Made by a program: the position numbers and the translations under genes. A stretch of DNA of 11,388 bases from JADGQA01 sp964579855. GTDB lineage: Bacteria; Bacteroidota; Ignavibacteria; UBA10030. Numbering within the stretch: the stretch's first letter is position 1; each line of letters begins with the position of its first letter. Under the pieces are notes generated by a model. The model was not told the DNA's origin and made no database searches. It saw only the letters and a list, made by a program, of their open reading frames with translations. Of this stretch, positions 1 through 8,700 are shown piece by piece. The stretch is from positions 1 through 11,388 of the forward strand of contig CAZOIM010000131.1 in NCBI GenBank assembly GCA_964579855.1, read 5' to 3'.

Positions 1-1928
1 AACGGAGACGCGGGCAAGCCTTCTCGGTTGTACAAATTGGCTCCTTCGGGATTGTCCGCCCACGCATATCGCACAGCAACTGGATTGGATATACGTTCAC
101 TCCAGACGACAACATAGTTCTTTTCAATTTTTGCCTTTGCCCACACAAACTTCTTATCTGAACCGGCGATGGCAAAGGATCTCAGGGTGTCACCCTTGAC
201 AATCAATCCCGATCCAAGATTGTCAAACGTGATAAGCACTTTCTTGCCTTCGATCCTCATCGATTTATAAATCGGTCCTGACCAAACCACCGTGCTATCT
301 CCGTACGCAACGCGCTCCGCTGCCAGCGCCAATCGCTTGCCGACGTCGCTCTTGTCGAGCGGATGAATATCATTCCACTCACCGATATCGATCGTTACTG
401 CCATCGCCGTATTCGGTTCCTCGAGGGTTTTCAACTGGGATTCCCGCAGCAGCGCCCAGTTACTTTCTGAGGGTTCGGGTTGCGCGTTCATAAAATTTGG
501 AAGCTGGACAAACAGGAATGGAAAATCCCCTTCCTGCCAACTTTGTCGCCAGTCCCTTATGAGTGCCGAGAAGAGATCTTTATATTCCAAAGGCTTGCCG
601 GCATTTGATTCTCCCTGGTACCAAATCACACCTTTAATTCGATACTTGAGAAGCGGCGCAAGCATCGCGTTATACAAACCTTCCGGCTTCCAGCGAATGA
701 ACGTCTGGCTCGCCAGCGGCTCCATCGTCGCACCAAGTCTATGCCTCCATTCGCCTTTCAGATTTATGGTCTGATTCCCTGCCACAATTTCGTACGGCTT
801 GTCCGGGACAAACCCGCCGTTGCCTGAATTGCTGATGATGCGAACGACTATTGTATTCTTCCCGGAACGCAATACACCTTCAGGAATTTCATATTGTCGC
901 GGAGGGTATTGGTAGCTCACGGTGCCCACAAAGATGCCATTTACAAAGGTAGAATCTGCGTCAACAATTCTTCCAAGGTTCAGCTTCGCCGACTTGCCGA
1001 CCATTGGAGAAGGCACATCAAATTCTTTCCGAAACCACACTGCGCCGTTCACGGGACCTAAACTCGTGCTCGACCAGTATCCCGGGACTTTCATCGTTTT
1101 CCAATCGGACGTATTCATATTCGCACCATACCACGAACCCTGTGCATCCTTGTAGCCGCTGTCTCTTTGGGCCAACAGTTCGTACCACGCGCGTATCCTT
1201 TTGTTGTCGTTTTCCTCAATTGTTCTGATCAACGCGTCATCCTTGAATCGTTGAGCCTCTTCCAAATAAGCGGGAAATGACTTCAGCGCTCGTTCGCTCA
1301 TCCAGGATTCCACCGGAGAACCGCCGAGACTGGTGTTGATGAGACCGATCGGAACCCGATATCGTTCGAAAAGCTCCCTTCCGAAAAAATACGCCACAGC
1401 GGAGAATTCGAGCACATTTTTGGGGGTTGCCGATATCCAGGATCCGGATTCTACGTCGTCTTTGGGCCCTTTGAAATCATATACCTGTGGCACGTGGAAT
1501 TGCCGTATGTATTCATTTGCTGAATTGGCGATTTCCTTCCCGTATATCGGGCTGACTCGTCTCATCGCCAGTTCCATATTCGATTGACCTGAGCACACCC
1601 AGACTTCTCCGACCATGATATTCCGAAGCGTGATTACATTGCTTGCACGGATAACCATTTCGTATGGTCCTCCCGCACGAGCAGGAGCGAGAAGAACATT
1701 CCACCGACCTGCCGAATCTGCAGTTGCCCCATACGTCGAATCGATAAAGCGAACAGTAATCTGTTCGTTCGACGGCGCCCATCCCCAGATCTTATCGTTG
1801 GCGTCCCGCTGCAACACCATGCCATCACTGACCAGGCGCGGGAGCCTGACCTGAGAGAAGGAATTCTCGTGCAACACAATCAACAGAACGGCGAATGCCG
1901 CAAGGGCACAGGTCTTGAATTGTCTCAT
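1..1928 (-). CDS. SASA-type carbohydrate acetylesterase (sialate O-acetylesterase family), 3' end cut by window edge
   Basis: The family removes O-acetyl groups from sugars; beside a xylanase the likely substrate is acetylated xylan or its oligosaccharides (inference). The 642 visible residues begin MRQFKTC, with a signal peptide to about residue 25 (SFS, then Gln26). SGNH-hydrolase blocks are clear: WVCSGQSNME with the presumed nucleophile Ser116, VIWYQGESNA at 434-443, and NDIHPLDK at 519-526 with the presumed catalytic His522. Residues about 260-385 form a separate beta-rich insert (WFRKEF, FVNGIFVG) resembling the jelly-roll sugar-binding insert of long family members such as sialate O-acetylesterases and, as I recall, CE20 esterases. 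The last residues read NLYNREGLPASP, close to the usual family end, so probably only a few residues are missing; whether a T9SS tail follows cannot be seen. No SD is visible. The start overlaps the xylanase stop, which argues for coupled translation. The family is secure; the substrate is inferred from context. Confidence 0.9.
   Translation of the reverse strand, partial: MRQFKTCALAAFAVLLIVLHENSFSQVRLPRLVSDGMVLQRDANDKIWGWAPSNEQITVRFIDSTYGATADSAGRWNVLLAPARAGGPYEMVIRASNVITLRNIMVGEVWVCSGQSNMELAMRRVSPIYGKEIANSANEYIRQFHVPQVYDFKGPKDDVESGSWISATPKNVLEFSAVAYFFGRELFERYRVPIGLINTSLGGSPVESWMSERALKSFPAYLEEAQRFKDDALIRTIEENDNKRIRAWYELLAQRDSGYKDAQGSWYGANMNTSDWKTMKVPGYWSSTSLGPVNGAVWFRKEFDVPSPMVGKSAKLNLGRIVDADSTFVNGIFVGTVSYQYPPRQYEIPEGVLRSGKNTIVVRIISNSGNGGFVPDKPYEIVAGNQTINLKGEWRHRLGATMEPLASQTFIRWKPEGLYNAMLAPLLKYRIKGVIWYQGESNAGKPLEYKDLFSALIRDWRQSWQEGDFPFLFVQLPNFMNAQPEPSESNWALLRESQLKTLEEPNTAMAVTIDIGEWNDIHPLDKSDVGKRLALAAERVAYGDSTVVWSGPIYKSMRIEGKKVLITFDNLGSGLIVKGDTLRSFAIAGSDKKFVWAKAKIEKNYVVVWSERISNPVAVRYAWADNPEGANLYNREGLPASP
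1925..1928 (-). other. ATGA stop/start overlap of xylanase and esterase
   Basis: The xylanase TGA stop (1927-1925) and the esterase ATG (1928-1926) share bases as ATGA. With no recognisable SD just upstream, this is the usual arrangement for translational coupling, and it shows that the two genes are on one transcript. Confidence 0.85.
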
Positions 1929-3538
1929 TTCATGAGGATCAGCTTGTTGACACTTGAAAAGTTACCCGCTTGTAACTTATAGAAGTAGATTCCGCTCGGC
2001 AAGGCCCCTGCATTGAAACTGACAGAGTGATGGCCGGCATTCTGATTGTGATTCACCAATGCGACGATCTTCCTTCCGAGAATGTCATACACATCCAGGG
2101 TCACGAACGTGTTCTTCGGAATATCGTAACCGATTCTAGTCGAAGGATTGAACGGGTTTGGATAATTCTGTTCGAGTCTGAATACTGACGGTAATCTTCC
2201 AGGCTCCTGAACGTCCGTAATTTGATCTGATGTGACAAATGTAGCCGTCACCGAGTACCCACCCTCGCCAAAATCGTTCATGCCACTTACACGCCAGTAG
2301 TAGCGTGTGTTTGAATCAAGCGGGTTCAGTCGAACGGACGTATCGGATACCAATGTGTCCAACAGTGCAGGCGAGAAGGTATTGTTCAGCGAAACCAGGA
2401 GACGATACGATACTGCGGATTCAGGTGGACGCCACACGAGCAGAGGGTTTCGCGCTGCGCCAGTAGTGCCATTGGGCGAAACGAGCTGCGGCGCAATAGG
2501 TGTTTCGACATATGTCCTGAGCCACTGCAGAGCGGGGCGTTCGGTACCATTCGAAAGGAACAAGTAGGTATAGGGATACGAACTCCATACATCATTCTGT
2601 ATGTATCCCCACAGGGTAATACCCTTCACATACTGATTCTCCCAGAAGATCGGGAAGTAGGTCTTGTAGTACTGTAGCTGGGTTGAGTCATTCACCGCGT
2701 TCATATCGAACTCGGAGATATAGATCGGCAAGCCTAAAGCACCAACGCGATTCAGGTTCGCTTTTATCGTATCAATATTGTTGGTGTAGCCTGAACCGAA
2801 GAACTCAAAGGTGTGACCCTGAATGCCGATACCGTCAATCAGGCCCCGCACCTTTAGCGTATCAATGAGCTTTATATAATTCGTCGTCTGAGTTCCGCTT
2901 TGAAGAATACTGTAATCGTTGAGAAGCAGTTTAACACCGGGGGCACAAGACTGACGCGCCCATTGGAATACCTGCACAACCCAATCCCATCCTGTGGCGC
3001 CACTTCCTCCCAGGGCTTTGGCATAGGCAGGGGGCGCGTGGAGCGGTTCATTGACAACATCGATAAACTGCATCAATGGATATCGTTTTCCAACGGTATC
3101 GATCCACTTCTGCACTTCAGCTCTCTGGCTGGCTGAATCGAGGCTGATGGGCGCCGTCATGAAGTACGGCTGCTGCTGTCCCCACACCAGATTGTGATCC
3201 TTGAAGACAAATTGATTGGTCAACGCATAACTATAGATCTTATCAAGACCCGTCCAGTTATACTGTCCCGGACTCGACTCGACCGAACCCCATTTGCCTT
3301 CATTGCCGGGGGTTATTTGATTCCAATACTGGTTGAAGTTGGACCATATAGAATTGCTGGATCCTGCTCCAAGGAATTTGCTATGGCCATTTGCCAGAGG
3401 CTGACCAGATATCTTTTGCGTGAACGCACCAGTCGCACAGATCAATATTAACAGAACGGCAGTCCATCGGGGAACTGCGTTGATTCTTCTAAAGTTTCGA
3501 ACCGTTGCTGTATACCAATTTGAGTTTTGTTTTACCAC
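1925..3538 (-). CDS. GH10 endo-1,4-beta-xylanase with Fn3 module and T9SS sorting domain
   Basis: It hydrolyses internal beta-1,4 bonds of xylan and is predicted to be exported through the T9SS to the surface or medium. Order in 537 residues: signal peptide (hydrophobic core about 25-40, Gln41 after AFT); GH10 TIM barrel about 45-343; Fn3-like module about 348-436 (RYYWRVSGMN); T9SS tail about 455-537 (EQNYPNPFNPST at 456-467, ending KLILMK). The acid/base is Glu164 in DVVNEPLH and the nucleophile is Glu276 in YISEFDMN. The strand-3 block reads HNLVWGQQQP and the strand-8 block LWGYIQNDVW, the pattern of the GH10 subgroup that lacks His after the first Trp. The start is GTG, with SD AAAGGA seven bases upstream and an in-frame TGA just before it. 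No terminator separates it from the beta-helix gene upstream, and it overlaps the esterase downstream. The family call is secure; the exact polymer preference is not visible. Confidence 0.95.
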   Translation of the reverse strand: MVKQNSNWYTATVRNFRRINAVPRWTAVLLILICATGAFTQKISGQPLANGHSKFLGAGSSNSIWSNFNQYWNQITPGNEGKWGSVESSPGQYNWTGLDKIYSYALTNQFVFKDHNLVWGQQQPYFMTAPISLDSASQRAEVQKWIDTVGKRYPLMQFIDVVNEPLHAPPAYAKALGGSGATGWDWVVQVFQWARQSCAPGVKLLLNDYSILQSGTQTTNYIKLIDTLKVRGLIDGIGIQGHTFEFFGSGYTNNIDTIKANLNRVGALGLPIYISEFDMNAVNDSTQLQYYKTYFPIFWENQYVKGITLWGYIQNDVWSSYPYTYLFLSNGTERPALQWLRTYVETPIAPQLVSPNGTTGAARNPLLVWRPPESAVSYRLLVSLNNTFSPALLDTLVSDTSVRLNPLDSNTRYYWRVSGMNDFGEGGYSVTATFVTSDQITDVQEPGRLPSVFRLEQNYPNPFNPSTRIGYDIPKNTFVTLDVYDILGRKIVALVNHNQNAGHHSVSFNAGALPSGIYFYKLQAGNFSSVNKLILMK

Positions 3539-3667
3539 TGGAATATCCTTTCGAATTCAATCAATTAATAGTCTCTCTTGGAACATTGGCATCCATAGAT
3601 AGACCAATCATGTTATGCAACTTCCAAGCCAGCAACATTTCCCATAATCTACAATTGTACGCTACGA
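3539..3667. other. Intergenic spacer between beta-helix gene and xylanase
   Basis: These 129 bases hold the xylanase SD and the short palindrome ACAATTGT (3652-3659), but no hairpin with a T-tract. I see no convincing promoter pair. Read-through from the beta-helix gene is the simplest reading. Confidence 0.5.
3546..3551 (-). promoter_or_regulatory. SD sequence for the GTG-started xylanase
   Basis: On the minus strand AAAGGA sits seven bases before GTG at 3538. An in-frame TGA at 3557-3559 blocks a longer reading frame, and there is no ATG between it and the GTG. This supports GTG as the start. Confidence 0.6.
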
Positions 3668-5662
3668 CTATTGTGGAGGATATGCTCCTACGTAACGTCC
3701 GAACGATGGCCGGCAGCCAAGCAAACTCATCAGCTCGGCGGGAAGTTTCGTTCCAGCGTTCAATCCGTCGAACTCCTTCACGACGTGAAAATTTCCCAAC
3801 TCCCTGCTCTGAAACAGCGGTCCTTCGTATGCGGGGAAAAACCTGCTGCTGACCGCAAATTCCGGATAAAGAGCATGAAGGCTTTCCGGCGAATCAAATC
3901 CCCGCTGACAATGTTCGCCGGACGAGGGGTTCCATATAATCAGAGGATACGAAGGCTTCTCTGACGCTCGGACAAACACGTTATTGTCCAATTGTGTTAA
4001 CATCGGTTTCGTCAGGCGAGCGCACATCGAATCTGGCTGCCAGACAAACAGAAAGGGTCGTCCAAAATTTCTGTCACCCGAAAGCAAATTGTTGACAAAG
4101 ATATGACCGTCCCGTTTGTCCACGTCGGGACCCGTGCTCGCGTGCCATCCGAAATGATCACCTGCAGCCACTCGGCCATTGCGTCCAAAGCAAGCCGTGC
4201 TATTCACGAAGGTATTCTGGTATATCCGGGCATTGGAGCTATTGAGGATCATCAACCCGTGGTCGCAATTCACAAAGACATTCCCGGCGCAGATAACACC
4301 TTTGGAGATTTCAAAGAAGAATCCATTGTCGCTGGGCCAGAGTTGATTCGTCGGCATTGTTGCTTTGACGTGTCCGACTCCTTCAATCCAATTATTAATG
4401 AACACGCCGTCGACATTGCCGACGTCGTACCAGATGCCATTGGAATTCGGCAAGTCAATGACAAGGTTATCTCTGCAGGTAACCCGGTGACACTGATTGA
4501 AAATCTTTACGGCAGCCGGATAGTATCCGGTTATGTTCTCAATGTTGTTCCGCGTGAAGATGTTTCCTTCCAGCAATACGTCATTGGAGCCGATGACGTA
4601 CACACCTTCTGTGCTGGTGTCGGTCACTTTGCAATGGCGCATGGTGAAATGATCTCCCCTGAAATACCCTGCTACACGAGAACAAAACGAAATTGTGCAG
4701 TTCTCCAATGTCGATCCGATGACATCCTTTCCATACTCCGATTCATTCGTCAGGCCTTCCGGTTCCCGGCCTTCGATTTCAAGGGCACGGTACGCATATT
4801 GACTGAATGTGATTCCTTTAATCGTGCAACCTTTGTTGTCCGGCTTCATTCCGTGACAGTCTTTCGTCGTCCTGCACAGCGCCAAGTCAAATGCAGTGAT
4901 TTCCACGAGGCGGCTAATGGGATCCGTGCCTATGTAAACTAATCCAGTTTCATAGTCGATGTAATACGAGTTCTCGTCTACTTCTCCCTCCCAACCAACA
5001 GCCTGAAGAAACCTGCCGTCAACAAACACCATGTCGTTATTGAATCGATAGATCGGAGTTTTCTTTCCTTCGCGATTGCGCTGCCACCAATCGGCAGGTT
5101 TCGACGGAAAAAGGTGAGACCAATGCGTAGTCCAGAGTCCATTTCCCAGGTTCTGCCACTTCTCCGCGATGAGTGTCCCTTTAAGGATCGGTTGTTCATC
5201 CTCAAACGGTTGTATGGTTATACCCTGGTTCAGCAGCAGATTGCCGGTTCGATACGTGCCTCCCCGCATGACGATTGCGTCTCCCGTTTTCACCCGCTCA
5301 ATTGCTGATTCCAATGTGGTCGGACTTTTCAGCGATTGACCCGATGCAGCGGTTTGACCGTCTGTAGCAACATAGAATATTTTGCCCTCCACGGTCGGCA
5401 GTTCATATGTCCGGTGAATCGGACCATAGGGACCACCCGATGGTTGCGCCATAAGAGGAACTGGTTCTATAGACAGGAAGCAAATGATGGATGTTACGAG
5501 GAGCGATGCATACCATCTCAACGGGCAAGATCGTGACCTGAGTTGAATCTTTGAGTGGAGTGCAGTTTGTTGAACGGAATTGTGCTGTTTCATAGAAGTC
5601 GTTTTGAACATTTTCTTGAAGAAGTATTCTAACGTCGAACAGGATTGTTTGGCGATCACCAT
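3668..5662 (-). CDS. Secreted right-handed parallel beta-helix protein, GH120-like putative beta-xylosidase
   Basis: Residues are numbered from the most upstream in-frame ATG at 5725 (685 codons). Hydrophobic signal core about 72-90, cleavage likely after LMA93 with Gln94 next. KIFYVATDG at 115-123 and IVMRGGTYR at 151-159 open a beta-helix of the pectate-lyase-like fold; Asn-ladder turns repeat to about 585 (GNIF, INNW, GNVF, YQNTF, VNNLL, NNVF). The end, YVGAYPPQ, is typical of such proteins and shows no T9SS tail, so a periplasmic location is likely. NGIWYDVGN (Asp434) and NGFFFEISKG (Glu472) sit on consecutive turns, like the WLDW and VEVSHG blocks carrying the catalytic Asp and Glu of GH120 beta-xylosidase XylC, recalled from memory. 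With a GH10 xylanase next door, an exo-acting xylosidase is a reasonable but unproven guess. Start is uncertain: ATG 5662 has GGAGGG nine bases upstream; ATG 5593 gives a more normal signal peptide; ATG 5725 abuts the upstream terminator. Stop is TAG. Confidence 0.85.
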   Translation of the reverse strand: MVIAKQSCSTLEYFFKKMFKTTSMKQHNSVQQTALHSKIQLRSRSCPLRWYASLLVTSIICFLSIEPVPLMAQPSGGPYGPIHRTYELPTVEGKIFYVATDGQTAASGQSLKSPTTLESAIERVKTGDAIVMRGGTYRTGNLLLNQGITIQPFEDEQPILKGTLIAEKWQNLGNGLWTTHWSHLFPSKPADWWQRNREGKKTPIYRFNNDMVFVDGRFLQAVGWEGEVDENSYYIDYETGLVYIGTDPISRLVEITAFDLALCRTTKDCHGMKPDNKGCTIKGITFSQYAYRALEIEGREPEGLTNESEYGKDVIGSTLENCTISFCSRVAGYFRGDHFTMRHCKVTDTSTEGVYVIGSNDVLLEGNIFTRNNIENITGYYPAAVKIFNQCHRVTCRDNLVIDLPNSNGIWYDVGNVDGVFINNWIEGVGHVKATMPTNQLWPSDNGFFFEISKGVICAGNVFVNCDHGLMILNSSNARIYQNTFVNSTACFGRNGRVAAGDHFGWHASTGPDVDKRDGHIFVNNLLSGDRNFGRPFLFVWQPDSMCARLTKPMLTQLDNNVFVRASEKPSYPLIIWNPSSGEHCQRGFDSPESLHALYPEFAVSSRFFPAYEGPLFQSRELGNFHVVKEFDGLNAGTKLPAELMSLLGCRPSFGRYVGAYPPQ

Positions 5663-5671
5663 GTGGTCTGG

Positions 5672-5677
5672 CCCTCC
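5672..5677 (-). promoter_or_regulatory. SD candidate GGAGGG for start at 5662
   Basis: GGAGGG lies nine bases upstream of ATG 5662 on the minus strand. It is the best SD among the four in-frame ATGs at 5725, 5662, 5611 and 5593 and is why 5662 was chosen, although the signal peptide would then have a long N-terminal extension. Confidence 0.4.
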
Positions 5678-5726
5678 AATCGTGCACTCATTGTGCTCTC
5701 CGTCGCGGTCTCTCTCCCACCACATC

Positions 5727-5755
5727 GCTATAAAAAAAAGCAGCCCGCCCGTGAA
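5727..5755 (-). promoter_or_regulatory. Possible promoter overlapping the terminator
   Basis: On the minus strand TTCACG (5755-5750) and TATAGC (5732-5727) are exactly 17 bases apart, each matching the sigma-70 consensus at four of six positions. A unit starting after the terminator needs a promoter about here. Bacteroidota often use a different consensus, so this is a weak call. Confidence 0.2.
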
Positions 5756-5770
5756 CCACGGACGGGCCGC
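5732..5770 (-). terminator. Rho-independent terminator after the VCBS/Fn3 gene
   Basis: Reading the minus strand, GCGGCCCGTCCGTG (5770-5757) pairs over 14 positions with CACGGGCGGGCTGC (5753-5740), with two G-U wobbles and a three-base GTT loop, followed by eight T (5739-5732). It begins 18 bases after the TAA stop at 5789, so it ends the upstream transcription unit. Confidence 0.92.
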
Positions 5771-5788
5771 ATTCTAAGCAAACGACAC

Positions 5789-8700
5789 TTACTTCATGAA
5801 GACCAGTTTCTTCACAGAAGTAAAGTTCTTGGTTCCGTCCTGACTACGAGCCTGTATGCGGTAGAAGTAAACACCGCTGCTCAGACCCGCCGGATTCCAT
5901 TGCATCTTGTAGCTATTTGGTGCCTGGATGCCGTCGACCAGTGTGCTGACAAGCCTGCCGAGAACGTCGTAAATTCTCAGTGTTACGTACGCACTGTTCG
6001 GGATGTCATAACTGATATTGGTCGTTGGGTTAAACGGATTTGGATAATTCTGCATCAGTGCGAATTCCTTCGGAATAACGCTTTCATTCGCATCGACTGA
6101 TGTCTGTACGCCTGTCGTGTAATGGGCCACACTGGAGAATGGACCTTCACCTCCCAGGTTAATACCGCTGACGCGCCAGTAGTACGTCGTGCTTGCCAAC
6201 AGAGTATCCGAAATGAGCTCGGACGTATCCGTCGACATGACATCGACTTTGATGTCGGCCGCTGCGAACGCACTGGTGACAGCAACCTGCATATGATACG
6301 ATTCAGCATTCAGTGCAGGATTCCAGGTAAAGAGCGTCCTTCGATTCTCGCCAGTGGTATTGCGCGGCGAACCGAGGACCACCTGAGCAGCAACTTCAAT
6401 GACCGTCGTAAACGAATCCGGTGCACTGAACGCGCTTGCTCCGCCCTGGTTGAACGTCATGACCTTCCAGAAGTATCTCTGACGATTAAGCAGGCCAGTA
6501 AGCGTGAGCGTTGTATCGTGTTTCGTCGTGTCATTTCTGAGCACTTGGCCGTTCGAGGTGTACGTCCAGCTCTGCACGACATAGTTGCTGTCTCCAGCCA
6601 CCGAGTTCCATTTGAACTTCAGACTGGTCGCAGAAACTTGCGCCTGGTTGTGTCCGGGATACGCAAGCACCGGCACCGCAGGGACATACATGATGGTGAA
6701 CGAATCAACCGGCGAGAATCCGGAACTTCCGGCTGCGTTCCAACCACGTACTCGCCAGTAGTACTTGACACTTGGCTTCAGATTACTCGCGAACGTATAG
6801 GTTGTATCAAGAATATTCACGGAATCATTCAAGACAAGATTCGTCGTGAACCTGTTGACAGTGTCAACCTGGATGTTATACGTGGAAGCCGACGACACAT
6901 AACTAACCTTCAACAGCGGCTTGATTGGTACCGTTGTAATGCCAGCCGCCGGGTAGAGCGGTTGCGGAACCACCGTGCACGGTATGAAGAGAGTCTTGAA
7001 GCTGTCCGCAGCCCACACGCCTGTGTAGCCTGCGCTGATACCTCTCACGCGCCAGTAGTAGGTGGTGGAAAGTCCAAGCCTGACAATCGTGCTGCTGTCC
7101 GTCACCGTGAGGTCTTTCACGATGGTGGCAAACGTACGATTCGTGGCAACCTGCACACGGTAGCTGATCGCACCGTTGCCGCCCGTCACTCTGTTCCAAT
7201 TCAGTGTGTCTGTCGCCAACAGAGCTGTATCGTGTTTGGCAACCCACGACGGTCGAACTGTGACCGGTGCAGGCGGGATGGATGCCCCTTCCTGGATTGT
7301 CCAATACCTATTGTTCACTGTGATATCACCCGCTGCGAGCTGGGTGCCTGACCATTTATTACTTGTTCCATCCGGCCAATTAACTATCACGGTGTCAACG
7401 TTCCCAGTTCCCAAACCGAAGTTTGCCCGCAGTCCACTTCCTGAACCAGCAGAGCCGCCTTCAGCCTTGATGACGCGAACTTGCTTTCTGGCGGGGCTAT
7501 TGGAAATGACGGTGAATTTTGTTCCAACGGCCGACATGTTGTGGCCCGTACCGACTGGCATGAAGCCAACCCATTTATTCGTGTTGGTGTTGTTCTTCTG
7601 CATGATACTATTGCCGCCGGTGTACATATAGACATCCATGAAGCCGTCGTTATTGTAGTCAACCAAGCCTCCGCCTCGCTGGCCACCTGCAGTTAGGCCG
7701 TTGGCGGCTGCTACGTCAGTGAACGTACCGTCACCATTGTTCCGATACAAATGTTGGGCTGCGAAGGTCCCGCTCGCATAAATGTCCGCCAACCCATCAT
7801 TATTGTAGTCGCCTATGTCCAATGCACGTTGATTCGTCGCCTGAACCAATCCATTGTTGGCAACGATGTTCACTCCATTCCACTTGTACGTAAACGTGCC
7901 GTCGCCCTTCCCGTATACGATAACGTCGGCAACGTAATTCCCATTGCCATCGCGGTTATCGTTTGCATTAAGTCCGTTGAATACAATGTCCTGGATACCA
8001 TCATTGTTGAGGTCACCCCACGTTTCGCCGATAGCAGCGAAGTGACGCACGGTGTCGTCAACAATAACGCCAGTATCTACTCTTGTATTGGTGATTACGT
8101 AGACGCTATCAAAGGCGAAAGCGCTGTCAACGTTATTGATGTCCTTTTTATAATGGGTGACAAACACACCCGCCGTATCAAGGGTATAGAGTGTTCGCGG
8201 GGGAACAAGAGTTGCTCCCGTCGGAACGTAGAATTTGCCCGTTCCATCATTCAAGAATAGGACGCATCCCTTTCGAGCACCAGATGCTCCGGTGTCTATT
8301 TTGGAGATTAGATTTCGGAAGCTCGGCATCAATAAATCGACATAACCGTCATTGTTAGCGTCGAATGGTCGCACATCCCAGGATTCGAATGAAAGCGAGG
8401 TATCGATTCCGAGATTCGCTGCAGTTGCGCCTTTTGCAATATTTGTAAAGCCGGACGCACCACCCTTGAGGAACCACATAGCGCCTCCACGCGGTGCCGA
8501 ATTATTACTTGCAAGATTGGTGAAAGTTCCGGGCCACACAAGGCTAAGGTAATTGCTGTGATCGATGGTCATCGCTGCAGAACCTTGGAAAACTTCGCCA
8601 GTGACTCCCGCACTCGCAAGATCGCCAGTCCCTGTTGCCAGAGTATATACGCCATTAACATTATAGAACAATCCGGTAGCAGGAGTGGCATTATTTGTTG

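Noticed and set aside
3652..3659. Palindrome ACAATTGT as an operator
   Set aside because: An eight-base palindrome is expected by chance at this scale; it has no second half-site and no promoter beside it.
4310..4426. GH141, PL6 or pectate lyase as the family of the beta-helix enzyme
   Set aside because: I could not see the Asp-rich calcium block or Lys/Arg pattern expected of those lyases, nor the LDLDDG-type block I associate with GH141. The Asp/Glu placement fits GH120 better, but only a structural comparison can settle it.
4103..4942. 279-codon plus-strand open frame
   Set aside because: Antisense to the beta-helix rungs of the GH120-like gene, with no recognisable motif. The minus-strand protein is convincing throughout.
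6122..7351. 409-codon plus-strand open frame
   Set aside because: Lies wholly antisense to the Fn3-rich part of the VCBS gene. The translation is rich in Arg, His and Ser with no domain, signal or family pattern, and the opposite strand explains every base.
7640..7815. Recurring TTATTGTAGTC motif, considered as a DNA repeat or operator
   Set aside because: Both copies encode DYNNDG in calcium-type loops of the VCBS protein, so protein repetition explains them.
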